Shown one piece after another: positions 52,199 to 62,281 of a stretch of DNA of 64,000 nt (within the stretch, counting starts at the first letter, position 1; every line of letters begins with the position of its first letter). Under the pieces are notes generated by a model. It searched no databases and had not been told where the DNA came from. It worked only from the letters and a program-made list of their open reading frames with translations. The DNA lies in IMG/VR virus record IMGVR_UViG_3300035698_029335, positions 1-64,000 of that record; one strand, 5' to 3'. This stretch comes from a virus. The position numbers were made by a program, and so were the translations under genes.

Positions 52199-53040
52199 GA
52201 ACTTTTTTCGCCCTGGACGTGTTTTGTGTTCGCTAGGCAAAATACAAAATTATCCGCATAAGACGTAGTGAAGATACCGTACATGACTTCGGCGTTCTCT
52301 TCTGCTCTTTCTTTTACTTGTATTTTTATCTTGCCCAACAGCTGCTTGTCTTCTTCTAGAAGAGCAGAGCTGACTGCATATAAATAGTATTTCTCATAGG
52401 TTTTATCCAGCGAAAAAAGCCATTTATCTTCTTTTTCTCCAATCTCAGTAACTCCTAAGGTACTGATTCTATTGGGGTCTTGGGGAGGGACTAACCTTCC
52501 CATGATAGGTTGAGTGTGCATAAACACTTGTGTCATATGGTATGTGGAAGCTATCAAATCAGCTTGCTTTTCCTCATATTCCAAGATTGACACATCGCCA
52601 ATTATGGTGTCTACAAGAGGCATATCGATGAGGAAAATTCTCTCAAAGACGCCAGATCTTGCATAGTTTTGCAAGACACTATATGTTACATGTTCCTGTG
52701 CTTTCTCTAGCTGCGTCATAAGTTCTGCGTCAGACTTCAAAAACATACACACTATCTTCTTTTGCTGAAGCTGTGACATTACTGCCAACGCAGAGCCACA
52801 AATAGCCTCAGAGCCAGTACAGATAAACAATACCTCTTCTTCGACATCAGCAAAGAACTCACTGCAGTCCGGCGTGGCTTCTTCATAAGCTTCTACGCTC
52901 ACTTGTTTCTGGAATCTTTTGGTATCCAAAGAGTCCTCAATATCAGTGTCAATTTTATACACCTTGTATTGCGGATACTTTTTAAACTTTTCAGATACTT
53001 TTCCAGCTAATTCACCTAAAGCCACTATACTTTGCATCAA
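52195..53040 (-). CDS. Hypothetical protein, 281 aa, possible FtsZ/tubulin-fold relative
   Basis: An alpha/beta protein. KYPQYKVYKIDTD, EEVLFICTGSEAICGSALAV, KKIVCMFLKSD and RIFLIDMPLVDTIIGDVSIL fall in the order of the FtsZ/tubulin nucleotide fold: strand ending in TD, a glycine/serine loop where FtsZ has GGGTGTG, strand, then helix with ID-P. The signature loop is degenerate, so GTP binding is doubtful. The similarity is a pattern I noticed, not a confirmed match. Coupled to PolA by ATGA. Confidence 0.5.
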   Translation of the reverse strand: MMQSIVALGELAGKVSEKFKKYPQYKVYKIDTDIEDSLDTKRFQKQVSVEAYEEATPDCSEFFADVEEEVLFICTGSEAICGSALAVMSQLQQKKIVCMFLKSDAELMTQLEKAQEHVTYSVLQNYARSGVFERIFLIDMPLVDTIIGDVSILEYEEKQADLIASTYHMTQVFMHTQPIMGRLVPPQDPNRISTLGVTEIGEKEDKWLFSLDKTYEKYYLYAVSSALLEEDKQLLGKIKIQVKERAEENAEVMYGIFTTSYADNFVFCLANTKHVQGEKSS

Positions 53041-54218
53041 TTCACCTCAATCATTTTGTTAAGATCTTTGCCCACTTTCAATGATGTCCTGAATACGCCC
53101 AAGTCAGTTTTTGAAAATACTCTTGCCATTTCCATGATTTTGTCTTTTTCCAAAATATCCAAGTCTACAATAATAGAATCGTGGATGATGAAGGCAATGT
53201 GAGAAGTAAGATCCTGTAGGAGCGCGTGCACCTTTACAGCTTGTCGCAAAACAAGGTCACTTGTCGTACTTTGAATGATGTAATTTAGTGAATGATATTC
53301 ATTAGAGGGAATCATACGCCCGAAATGGTTCTTTACGTCAAATCCGTTCCAGTACTTCTCCTTCACTGCGTCTGCATCATACAGTTTCGCAAAGGATGTT
53401 CCATCAACTTGTGTCGAGCCATAAAGCCAGGCAAAAATATCAGCTTTCGCCTTTTCTCTAGTTATGCCCAATTTCTCTGCATTCCAAGCATGTATATCTT
53501 CATCTGGTTGTGGAATCCCACTTAATGCTAGTAGCGTACGCAGATCTGCTGCATTGTAATCCAGTTCAACAAACCAGCCGTTTTTAGGTTTAATCACAGA
53601 GCGGAAGCTTTTATCCATTGATAATATGGGAAAAGTACCTTTTAGGCTAGTGAGGCGACCAGTCTTGGAACCAAATTGATCGAAATCAACAGTGTGTCTT
53701 GTCGCTTTCAGTTTTTTGATAAAATTCCTAACACGAACCTCTGATAGTCTATCCTTTAGCACTTGAGTGTCCACACCTACGCCTCTACTGCGTATATCTG
53801 AGAGCAATATTTCCAAGTTCAGGCGATGTTCATAATCGACGGGCTTTTTATAATGCAGAAACACACTGTCGATTATTCTACATTTGGCATCAAAATATTC
53901 TTTCAAAAATTGAACTGGCACCAAGTCATAAAAACAGACTTCATTTAAGTTTATCTTTGCCTCGAAAAAGGAAGTAATGAAAGCGCGAAGCTTTTTTGTC
54001 AAACGTTGCCACTCTGGCTTCATCTCTTCTGGGCAAACCTCGTCAAAAGTTTTTCCGCCACAATACAGATGGGCGTACTCTATACTTGAATCATGAAGAA
54101 ACGGCATATAACGCCAAGTTCTGTCTAGGTTGTCCGGTATGTCGCCATGAAGCTTCAACTCCCCCTTTGTATAGATCCCTACGCATTCCTGTTTGTCGTC
54201 GAGAGCGATAAAGGTCAT
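53037..54218 (-). CDS. Compact family A DNA polymerase
   Basis: Motif A: GWFVELDYNAADLRTLLALS. Motif B: REKAKADIFAWLYGSTQ. Motif C: FIIHDSIIVD, with HDS where Pol I has HDE. At 393 residues only a polymerase domain is present, with no exonuclease, and the region between motifs B and C is about 70 residues shorter than in E. coli Pol I. ATG 54218 (MTFIALDDKQ) is used since longer readings overlap the upstream gene. It is the second polymerase of this phage beside split DnaE, perhaps for primer replacement or repair. Promoter at 54225-54253. Confidence 0.82.
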   Translation of the reverse strand: MTFIALDDKQECVGIYTKGELKLHGDIPDNLDRTWRYMPFLHDSSIEYAHLYCGGKTFDEVCPEEMKPEWQRLTKKLRAFITSFFEAKINLNEVCFYDLVPVQFLKEYFDAKCRIIDSVFLHYKKPVDYEHRLNLEILLSDIRSRGVGVDTQVLKDRLSEVRVRNFIKKLKATRHTVDFDQFGSKTGRLTSLKGTFPILSMDKSFRSVIKPKNGWFVELDYNAADLRTLLALSGIPQPDEDIHAWNAEKLGITREKAKADIFAWLYGSTQVDGTSFAKLYDADAVKEKYWNGFDVKNHFGRMIPSNEYHSLNYIIQSTTSDLVLRQAVKVHALLQDLTSHIAFIIHDSIIVDLDILEKDKIMEMARVFSKTDLGVFRTSLKVGKDLNKMIEVN

Positions 54219-54224
54219 TGATGC

Positions 54225-54253
54225 ATCATAACACGATCTCTTTCTTTTGTCAA
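54225..54253 (-). promoter_or_regulatory. Sigma70-like promoter of the family A polymerase
   Basis: TTGACA, 17-base spacer, TATGAT on the minus strand. A GATC lies in the spacer but one base off the common box. The start codon follows in seven bases after the -10, so the transcript would be nearly leaderless. Confidence 0.6.
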
Positions 54254-54255
54254 GC

Positions 54256-55491
54256 TCAGGAGGAGCGTTTTTTTGCAGAAAAATAAAAGTTACGTTCTTT
54301 CTTGCTTGAGCCAGAAGAGTTTTTGACCTTACGATCAATGTAATCGGCTGCAGTGTTGGGGTCTTTGCCAATGGCATAGAAATTTGCATTTTTTGCAAAT
54401 ATTTCAAACTTTGCCTGATCCCAGCTTAAATTCTCTTCGCGAGCACGGACAAAAGTATAAAAGCGAAGCCAATATTCACTACCATATTCCTCGTCGAGGC
54501 TCACCTTTTCTTGCGGAGCCCGCACAAGCTCTTTCGTGCATACTTTCACTTTGCCGTTTTTGACCTTAAAGTCTGGTCTAACAATTATAGGCTTAGATGT
54601 TACATAAGAATTGTAAAACTCTATAACATATGTCTTCAAGGTATCGATATCGTAAAGGTGAGATTTGTAAAAACACTTATCTATTACAGTTGTAGCGGTC
54701 AAGCCATACTTAGCTAAGTATGGTGCCATAGCTGGAGAACCAATATCCGCAACAATCCTCCATGGGGCGTGTTTATCTACCTTGAACCCAAAGCGTTGAG
54801 CCGCTTCATTAAAGATTGGAAAATTAGCGTCCTCTAGGAAGTTTGCCACCTTTGGTAAGTCTTCTGAAAAGAGAGCATCTGATAACTCAAGTGCGAGACC
54901 TGATATTAGCGGAGAGGTCTTTTCAGACAGAATTAACTTTGTTCTAGTCATCGGAACTAATGGAGTAACTGAGTCTACAAATTCAGCAAAAACAATCATA
55001 AAGCTGTTAAAGTCCTTTATCGCTGCTTCCTTTTTATAAGCGAGCAAATAAGACTTGAATTTTGTATAAATAACTTCCATCAGTTGGTGATAAGAAGTAT
55101 TAATTGATTGCCACCCTCTTACCGGCTGGAAGTTCGCATATGGTCCTGATTCGTTAATCGCACCTCTGCCTCTAAGGAATGCAAAATACTGCGTCAAGTC
55201 GCTAAAAGCGTCTGCAACAAAGTTTACAGCGAAGACAGCATCGCCAGTTATTGGCAGCTGCACTAAATGTCTTTCTGACAAATGGATCGCCCTTGCTTGA
55301 ATATCCGATCTGCCATAATAAGGCTTTTCGTTCCAAAAGTCAATAGGTTTTCTTGGAGAAATCAATGATGATGAGAAAGCTAACTTATCATACAATTTTC
55401 TCTGGAAAAACAAGCTCCTAGAGTTGAGTGAATTACTTGCCTCAGGCATTGTATTCAATAGGAGCGGTTCGTCTCTTTCTTTTTTAGCCAT
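54256..55491 (-). CDS. Probable virion protein, 411 aa
   Basis: No motif recognised. The protein is even in composition with many aromatic residues (YDKLAFSSSLISPRKPIDFW, AVNFVADAFSDLTQYFAFLR) and ends in a basic run. Coupled by a short overlap to the 896-residue gene upstream and in line with tail genes, so a tail or baseplate part is likely. Confidence 0.6.
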   Translation of the reverse strand: MAKKERDEPLLLNTMPEASNSLNSRSLFFQRKLYDKLAFSSSLISPRKPIDFWNEKPYYGRSDIQARAIHLSERHLVQLPITGDAVFAVNFVADAFSDLTQYFAFLRGRGAINESGPYANFQPVRGWQSINTSYHQLMEVIYTKFKSYLLAYKKEAAIKDFNSFMIVFAEFVDSVTPLVPMTRTKLILSEKTSPLISGLALELSDALFSEDLPKVANFLEDANFPIFNEAAQRFGFKVDKHAPWRIVADIGSPAMAPYLAKYGLTATTVIDKCFYKSHLYDIDTLKTYVIEFYNSYVTSKPIIVRPDFKVKNGKVKVCTKELVRAPQEKVSLDEEYGSEYWLRFYTFVRAREENLSWDQAKFEIFAKNANFYAIGKDPNTAADYIDRKVKNSSGSSKKERNFYFSAKKRSS

Positions 55492-58174
55492 TTATGATTC
55501 TCACTTTATTGGTGATAGATGCCTTGTGGCGAACATCACTTGTCTTGACGAGGGCTACTTCCTCATCTCCAATATTAAAAGTGCCATCACCCCTTGAGGT
55601 CCACTTAGTTTCTAATTCAGTGTCATATGTTCCTGGCGAAATACTACCCTTGACTGATATTATGTCAAAATAGCCTCCAATACCAAGGTCCCTTAAGACT
55701 TTTGCACGAGAATTAAGGCTAGCACCTCCACCGGCAATACTAGGAAAAACCGTCGGTGTAATGTGAACTTTACCACCCACATCAAACAAATTGTTTCCGA
55801 CCATAGCTACTGTGGCATTATACTTATCTCTTAGTATTTTGGCAGGTCCTTGCTTATCAACCAAGTTGTTTTGAATGTTCGCCTCTGGCATGAATGGCAT
55901 ATCTTCACGTGTGAAATTAATATTCTTCGTTAATCCATTTTCATTGCCAAAGAATATATGGTATATACCTTTACTTCTGTCGATATCGCCGTCTCCTTTT
56001 AGGTCAAAGGGGTTTTCGACAGTACCATATATAATAAGATAATTCTGTAATTGCTTATCTTGAGCGGCTTTGCTTTTCTTCATAACAAATGGATGGTTCT
56101 TAAGTGCGTCTGCTTGCATTCTGATACCGCCCAATCCTTGCTCTTCAGCAAACAACTTCTCCCTAGCCTCACTTTCTGGCACAGATATGGCTTTATATGT
56201 AATTCTAGCTTGCTGTTTCGGTGCAAACTCACTACATTCGGTACTCAGAGCCCGTATAACAAGATCGTTGATAACTGAATCTATGAACTTTTTAAAGCTC
56301 ATGTTCTCTTTTCCAGGATCCGCTATGTTTTCATGGAACCAGTTGGCAAAAACTTTGAAAGACACAGGGATATCTGCAATATTAACACTAACCCTTTTTC
56401 CTTGATACACTTTATCATAAGTATATTTTTCATTCTTCAGACCCTTGACTTTTGCTACCATGCCTGTATCAGACATCTGCCCATAATCATAGAAAGTCAA
56501 TGGACCAGTCAAGACGCGCAAGTCTTTTTCCATAAAGCCAGCATTTTCGCCAGAACCTTTGTGATTAAACATGCCTTCTAGAACTATATTAATCAAGTCT
56601 CCCAAATAGAAAAACGTAACCATATAGGAATCTTCATCATATGCTTGACCTTCAGAAGTAAAATCCGATAGATTCTTGATAAGTTTGTTGGAGTACGCCA
56701 GCCTATCCTCAGGAGACAGATTAGCATTTTCTTCATTAGCATTCAAATAATCGACATATCCACTTGATGCACCTACTGCTTTTGCGCCAGTAAGGAGATT
56801 TTGAGCCCCATCAGGGTTCTTTTCTGCATTTCTCAACTTAGTGCCTTCTGATTCTTTGTTTACCGCCTCTATGTCGCTTGTGTTGAGCTTATTTTGCGAC
56901 GATAAAGTCTTTATCCTTATCTTCTTGTCGAAGAAGTTCTTGGGTGCACGTAAGTACCTAAGCTGCTTCTTTTCATATAAGCCTGTCATTATTCTTCGAT
57001 AGCTAGCTTCCTTCGACGAACTACCTAGTTCTTCATATCGCTCTCGGGCTTCCTTCAACTGTGCATCACTAATAGTCAATACATCATCTTTCCCAAGATC
57101 ACTAATCTTCACTCCCGCCTTTTCCAATCTTGAGCGCTCCTTTGCGTTAAACGACTCATGACGAGCGACTAGTGCAGCAAGGCGTTTTTGCTCCGCCACT
57201 GTTCTGGCATCCTGAAAAAGTATGTTTGCGTCTCTTGGGTCCGACATCGCCGACTCAGTGTATGATATATATTTAATTGTAAGCTCTACAGTTCCATCTT
57301 CTCGGAAGTCAATTTCATGTTTCTTTAAACCAAGATACATTACGATGTTATTTTTCTCCAATTCCTCGGTTATCGCCTGAGGAATCAAAGCTCTGTAGGT
57401 GTTCACTGGCAGTGTAGGTGCGTGCCACCCAACAACTGCTTTGATACGAAAATAATCTTTATTATACGTAAAACTTCCTTCGTTCTCGCCTTCTCTGAAC
57501 TTTCTTTGAGGCAACAACAGGTCCGAATAAGCGATGTCCACCGATTCTTGTTTTGCTCCGAAATTAATCAATTTGGTATCCCTGACTTCGAACAAATCTT
57601 CTATGTTCTGAAAATGTAAAACAAGATCGGCTCCAAATGTATATTTATTAGCTGGATTGGTGCCAAGTGTCTTCCACTCAAAGCTCTTCAAGCCGACACC
57701 TGAGCCTCTACCGACGCCAGTCTTCATCATATCTGCTATCTTATCTTCTCTAGCAATATCATCAAAAGGCAGCTCTACTGATGCAGTTTTGCCAGTAGCC
57801 GGATCCTTATATTCTTTATAGAGGCGTACTTTTGGTACTAATGCGCTAATTTGAGCTGCCGACATTGTCATTAATAAGTCAGCTTTGTCTGACTTATTAA
57901 ACAACAAGTTTATAAGCTCAAAAGGTCGTTGGTGCTCGATTATCCCAAACTGCTTATAGCGCTTTGGTCCATTAAAGAGACCGCGATTAGAGGAGACCAG
58001 CACTTCCCAATTAAGCATCAAATAACATTGCTCTTGGAAACGAAGAGCTGCTTGGCGCTCATCACCCTTTAGTTCCTTATATTGATCTTTATCTAGTCTT
58101 TCTTTTTTGCCTTGCTCAACTTCGGCGGAGGTTGCTCCGCCAATAAGTCCATAAAGCGTGTCTTTTAATGTCAT
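55484..58174 (-). CDS. Large probable baseplate or tail protein, 896 aa
   Basis: Largest tail-region gene besides dnaE. Strand-rich ends and a long charged middle (about residues 310-460, with ARERYEELGSSSKEASYRRI and similar). The position between the LysM-type baseplate gene and other structural genes supports a virion role. No enzymatic motif seen. Confidence 0.65.
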   Translation of the reverse strand: MTLKDTLYGLIGGATSAEVEQGKKERLDKDQYKELKGDERQAALRFQEQCYLMLNWEVLVSSNRGLFNGPKRYKQFGIIEHQRPFELINLLFNKSDKADLLMTMSAAQISALVPKVRLYKEYKDPATGKTASVELPFDDIAREDKIADMMKTGVGRGSGVGLKSFEWKTLGTNPANKYTFGADLVLHFQNIEDLFEVRDTKLINFGAKQESVDIAYSDLLLPQRKFREGENEGSFTYNKDYFRIKAVVGWHAPTLPVNTYRALIPQAITEELEKNNIVMYLGLKKHEIDFREDGTVELTIKYISYTESAMSDPRDANILFQDARTVAEQKRLAALVARHESFNAKERSRLEKAGVKISDLGKDDVLTISDAQLKEARERYEELGSSSKEASYRRIMTGLYEKKQLRYLRAPKNFFDKKIRIKTLSSQNKLNTSDIEAVNKESEGTKLRNAEKNPDGAQNLLTGAKAVGASSGYVDYLNANEENANLSPEDRLAYSNKLIKNLSDFTSEGQAYDEDSYMVTFFYLGDLINIVLEGMFNHKGSGENAGFMEKDLRVLTGPLTFYDYGQMSDTGMVAKVKGLKNEKYTYDKVYQGKRVSVNIADIPVSFKVFANWFHENIADPGKENMSFKKFIDSVINDLVIRALSTECSEFAPKQQARITYKAISVPESEAREKLFAEEQGLGGIRMQADALKNHPFVMKKSKAAQDKQLQNYLIIYGTVENPFDLKGDGDIDRSKGIYHIFFGNENGLTKNINFTREDMPFMPEANIQNNLVDKQGPAKILRDKYNATVAMVGNNLFDVGGKVHITPTVFPSIAGGGASLNSRAKVLRDLGIGGYFDIISVKGSISPGTYDTELETKWTSRGDGTFNIGDEEVALVKTSDVRHKASITNKVRIING

Positions 58175-58516
58175 TTATACACCAAACAAAGATAGTACTT
58201 TTTCTAAAGGTTGTGGGATGAGAATTGTGTCGTTTAGCGCAACATCTGCTTCAGTTGGTTTTTTATTATACCATGCAATTACCCACCACAACTGTGCATT
58301 TCCATAAAACTGTTCTGCGAGCTTCCAATATCTATCGCCGCGCTTCCACAAAACAACCTCTACATCCAATGCAGCCATCTCTGAAGTGGAGGGCTGACCT
58401 AATGTTGGCGTCGTATGGTGCTTTATCTTCTTAACTCCACGCTCTTGGAGGTGTTTACTATAAAGCTTGTCTTTATTATCTTTCGTTGAGCGCTCTTCAT
58501 ACCTAGAATAAGCCAT
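58175..58516 (-). CDS. LysM-type baseplate protein (gp53-like)
   Basis: 113 residues with a LysM-like segment at the C-terminus: RGDRYWKLAEQFYGNAQLWW, VIAWYNKKPTEADVALNDTI, LIPQPLEKVL. In T4 and other contractile tails gp53-like proteins carry this fold, and the pattern of a small basic lead plus LysM is common. It should be a wedge or spike-hub component. Confidence 0.75.
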   Translation of the reverse strand: MAYSRYEERSTKDNKDKLYSKHLQERGVKKIKHHTTPTLGQPSTSEMAALDVEVVLWKRGDRYWKLAEQFYGNAQLWWVIAWYNKKPTEADVALNDTILIPQPLEKVLSLFGV

Positions 58517-59451
58517 TATTTTCTCCTACTCTTCGTAACATCGCCACTGTGGTATGGGAAACCCCTACTTCGTTTCCTGTCACTTAACCGAAGCTTCCTA
58601 TTCCACCCTAATGGGCTGGTATGTAAGACAGTAAACTCACATGAGAATTTTATAGTCTGTGGAATTAACACTCCCTCAGCGACACCATCAATGCCAGAGT
58701 GTCCGAAAAACCCTTGCTCAATATCAGGTTCATAAGTCAACCCAGAGAGCTTACCTGTTAGCCCCGATGACGCTGCTCCGCCTCTAATACTTGCTCCATC
58801 GCGATTGTCCATGATTAGGTTTGCAAATTTCAACTTAAACAATGGTGCTGCAACCATAACGCCTACCTTTCTCTTAATACCACCCCGCTTTCCGGCTAAT
58901 ATTTCTTGTTGAACTCTTTTTTCTGCAGCGAGTGCATTATTCTCCGCTGTTCCTGTTGCTGTATCGCCTGCTTCCAAGGTGTCCAAATAAGCCTGGTTAG
59001 CTCTATCAATACCAGCATCTTCGGTAGAAGAAGAAGCTGTATTAAGTTCCTCATATGTCGGATACAACATTGATATAAAACGTTCGGCTTCCCGTAAATT
59101 GAACCTTGCTTCTTCTACCGAAGCTGCTGGTACATCCCAAGACAGAGTAATGACTCGTCCTGTACGCTTAAAGGTGGAAATAGGGTCCATTCTACCAAAT
59201 GTCTCTTGGTCGTTCCAAGTCGACTCATAACGGTCCTTAAAGTCAGTCAAAAAAGCCTTGAAATGCACTGTCGCACCGGTAGCTACTGAATGCCAATGGA
59301 TAACATGACCCTTAGCGGTCGCTGTAGGTCGCTGAGTTCCTATATTATCAGACATATCAGAAAAGTGGTGACCATACCGGTCTTTGCCACGATTCACTCG
59401 CTCTTTATCGTTCAGCGAGTCATCTAATTGTCCTTTTCCATCACTCGACAT
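58516..59451 (-). CDS. Probable virion protein, 311 aa
   Basis: Strand-rich front (VIHWHSVATGATVHFKAFLTD), a linker rich in alanine and glutamate, then KVGVMVAAPLFKLKFANLIM and FSCEFTVLHTSPLGWN. The one-base overlap with the LysM gene and the tape measure gene upstream place it among tail/baseplate proteins. Not recognised further. Confidence 0.65.
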   Translation of the reverse strand: MSSDGKGQLDDSLNDKERVNRGKDRYGHHFSDMSDNIGTQRPTATAKGHVIHWHSVATGATVHFKAFLTDFKDRYESTWNDQETFGRMDPISTFKRTGRVITLSWDVPAASVEEARFNLREAERFISMLYPTYEELNTASSSTEDAGIDRANQAYLDTLEAGDTATGTAENNALAAEKRVQQEILAGKRGGIKRKVGVMVAAPLFKLKFANLIMDNRDGASIRGGAASSGLTGKLSGLTYEPDIEQGFFGHSGIDGVAEGVLIPQTIKFSCEFTVLHTSPLGWNRKLRLSDRKRSRGFPYHSGDVTKSRRK

Positions 59452-59492
59452 TCCTATTACCCCTCTTTATCATACTTAGTCCGCCAAATATA

Positions 59493-61883
59493 TTATTCTA
59501 ATGGAGTACGAGTTGTTCTACCACCAAGTACACTCTCATTAGCCTTTATTCTCGCCTTAATTTCAGAATCCAAAACACGACCAATTTCTTTCTTATCAAT
59601 AACGAGCTTAATGTTAGGTTTAATGATGACTTGTGGTGCAGGTCCATTTACTTGAGGTTGATTACGATTCGAGGTGTTTTGAGCGTATTTAGCGCTGGCA
59701 CTATTCATCTTGTTTACACTCTGTGTCGCAGTGGCTATCTGTGATGACGAGGCTGCCGCTCCAGAGGCTACAGCAGCACCAGCTAACACTGGCGCACCAA
59801 TCATATAAGAGAAGGTCATAGCCTTTGTGAGAGGCATTCTTTCGATACTATTAACAATATTATTAATTTCTTGAGCTATCCTACTGTACCCTGCAATAGC
59901 TCCGGTGAAATCCACTCCCTTAAGTGTCGAATTGAACGCGCTCATAGCAAGGAGTACCCCAACAACTAGTGGAGCCACGAGAGCTATTGCGCCCATTGCT
60001 AATACTGATGTTGTGAAGGAACCTAATGCAGCTGCTGAAGCCAGCAACTGAGTTGGAGACAACTTGGCAATTTCTGTCACTAATGCAGTTATGCCTTTCA
60101 CAGCAACCCAAATTCCTACGCCAACCAAGGCAATACCACCGCCAATAAGAAGCATGGTGCCTCCCAATGCCAATAAGCCAGGAGCAGTAGCGGTTGCAGC
60201 TGCGCCCAATGCAGCGATACCTCCAGCTGCAGCTGTTGCACCTGCGCCTGCTGCGGCACCACCAGCACCAATTGGACCCAATGATAAGCCGAAAAGTGCC
60301 GTTAACTTTGTGCCTATTACGAGCGCAGCAAAGAGACCAACCAGCGCAGCAAAGAAACCAACCAAGATTGGCATCAAGACTCCGCCCATCATATCACTTA
60401 TAGCCAAAAGACCATCCAAAACAAATTTAAATGTATTTACAAGCGGTCTAAGGCTCACGGCAAATCTCATCATCACTGCCTGTAGCTGTGCAAAGATCGA
60501 TTGTACATGCTTTGCATTTGCAGCCAGTTCAGCTTGTGATTTTGCAGCTTTCTTTTGTGCTTCTGTCATCCCGATCATTTGAGGGTTAAAAATTGCAGCC
60601 GCCTCGGTCATATCAGTGATACCTGCAGCATTCGCAACAGCCATCTTTAGAAACTTGCTCATTTCATGCCATTGTTGACCAGACAATTTTATAGAATCCT
60701 GCATCATCTTCAATCTTTCGTCTTCGGAAGCCAATAGCAAATCAACACTGTTAAGCAAATCACCACCCAATATAGCATTAAGTTTGCCAGCTGAATCAGC
60801 TGCACCTTCAAATGTATTCATCTGGGAAGTAATAGCTAGCAAACTCTCAATAGCTACACCAGTTCGTTTAGCACCTTCTGCCAAGTTCTTGAACACATCC
60901 ACCATATTGGCGCCATGTTGAGCCAGTTGCGGAGCAGCATTTGCAAAGCCTTCTGCTATTGCTGCAGGAGGCATAGCCAGAGCCTCTGCTGTAGCTATAA
61001 GCTCACGCTGCAGAACTTCTGCTTGCGTAACGGTCATACCCAGGGATCTAGTTGCAATATTTAAGTTTGATGCAGTTGTCGACGCATCAACACCCATCTT
61101 TTCTAGGATGGCAGTAGTCTTAGCTAGAGCTTGTTGTGACTGCGCACTTAAGGCGGTAAATTCCGCCATACCAACGTAAAGAGTTTGGATTGCATGCGCT
61201 GAATCGCTAGATGTGATGCCGAATTGACCAGTAGAACGTTCTATATCGACGATCATATCGTTATATTTGCCCGCTGCGCCAGTGACCTTATTAAAAGAAG
61301 CTAGTGCTTCCTCTTGTGCAGCCAACAACAACAAGCTTGCCTGAACCATCGTGTCAATGCCAGCTGTAGCTACATTTATTGGAGAAACCTGCTTCTTGAG
61401 GGTCACTAATGCAGCTGCCATCGATATACTGAACTTTTCGCCAGAGTGCAACATATGACCAGCCATTGTTTCTGCCTCACCAGTAATGCCGGTAAATCTA
61501 GAAATAGCGCTGCTTAGCTTGTTAACATATCCATCTAATGCATTGCTCTGTTGAGCGACCAATTCAAGAATCTCTTCGTTCTCTTGTCGAGTCTTGACGT
61601 ACTCTTCTGCAGTTATCTTACCCATTTCGAATTGAGTTTTAGCCTCTCTAACAAGAAGCTTTGCTATCTCAAGTTCTTTCTGCTGTATCTCTTTATGAAC
61701 ATTTAATTGACTGCCAATATCAGACTCAAACTTAAGGCGTTTCTCGATAAGGACGAGCTCCGCTGCAAGCTCGCCCTTACTTGCTTCGATAATAGCTAGC
61801 CTTTTTTCAGCTGACTTATTCAACTCTTCGGAAAGACGTAAAGCCTCCGCAAGTATTTTTGGGTCTATTATTTCATCTGCCAT
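59493..61883 (-). CDS. Tail tape measure protein
   Basis: 796 residues. N-terminal coiled coil (ALRLSEELNKSAEKRLAIIE), long alanine-rich helices, and a strongly hydrophobic part (about residues 495-680: GVLMPILVGFFAALVGLFAA, GGTMLLIGGGIALVGVGIWV) as in tape measures that pass through the membrane. At roughly 0.15 nm per residue it would set a tail of about 120 nm. It lies downstream of tail tube and small tail genes, in the usual order. Confidence 0.82.
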   Translation of the reverse strand: MADEIIDPKILAEALRLSEELNKSAEKRLAIIEASKGELAAELVLIEKRLKFESDIGSQLNVHKEIQQKELEIAKLLVREAKTQFEMGKITAEEYVKTRQENEEILELVAQQSNALDGYVNKLSSAISRFTGITGEAETMAGHMLHSGEKFSISMAAALVTLKKQVSPINVATAGIDTMVQASLLLLAAQEEALASFNKVTGAAGKYNDMIVDIERSTGQFGITSSDSAHAIQTLYVGMAEFTALSAQSQQALAKTTAILEKMGVDASTTASNLNIATRSLGMTVTQAEVLQRELIATAEALAMPPAAIAEGFANAAPQLAQHGANMVDVFKNLAEGAKRTGVAIESLLAITSQMNTFEGAADSAGKLNAILGGDLLNSVDLLLASEDERLKMMQDSIKLSGQQWHEMSKFLKMAVANAAGITDMTEAAAIFNPQMIGMTEAQKKAAKSQAELAANAKHVQSIFAQLQAVMMRFAVSLRPLVNTFKFVLDGLLAISDMMGGVLMPILVGFFAALVGLFAALVIGTKLTALFGLSLGPIGAGGAAAGAGATAAAGGIAALGAAATATAPGLLALGGTMLLIGGGIALVGVGIWVAVKGITALVTEIAKLSPTQLLASAAALGSFTTSVLAMGAIALVAPLVVGVLLAMSAFNSTLKGVDFTGAIAGYSRIAQEINNIVNSIERMPLTKAMTFSYMIGAPVLAGAAVASGAAASSSQIATATQSVNKMNSASAKYAQNTSNRNQPQVNGPAPQVIIKPNIKLVIDKKEIGRVLDSEIKARIKANESVLGGRTTRTPLE

Positions 61884-61900
61884 TAAGTGGTGCCTCTATT

Positions 61901-62281
61901 TTAGTCTGAAAATGCCCAAGGTATTCCGGTGGCTCTTGTGAACTTTGCCGTTGCAGCATCTAACTCTGCTTTACTTCTATATGTTCTGGGGTTATCTAGT
62001 CCATATTCGGAAAAAGCCTCTAAATACCTTTTCTCTCTAGAGAGCGCTTTTGCGAAACTATCTATCTGAGATGGGCTACCTTTTATTTTAATAGGTAGTG
62101 AACTTCCTCGAAACATAGCACTCATTATATCTTTGATCCAAGCACCCATCATGCCCAACAAGCCTTCATCGAGATTACCTGCTCTATATGACCCTAAATC
62201 AAGCACCATTGGTGGAATTTCACCGTCGTCTGCTATTACAGCGCCAGCTTGATGTGATTCTTCAATATCTTCTTGCTTCAT
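61901..62281 (-). CDS. Small tail-region protein, 126 aa
   Basis: Lies between the gp51-like gene and the tape measure. Sequence has PPMVLDLGSYRAGNLDEGLL and a C-terminal helix (KALSREKRYLEAFSEYGLD). A CTATTTA motif lies 18 bases upstream of the start. Position suggests tail assembly; not recognised. Confidence 0.6.
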   Translation of the reverse strand: MKQEDIEESHQAGAVIADDGEIPPMVLDLGSYRAGNLDEGLLGMMGAWIKDIMSAMFRGSSLPIKIKGSPSQIDSFAKALSREKRYLEAFSEYGLDNPRTYRSKAELDAATAKFTRATGIPWAFSD

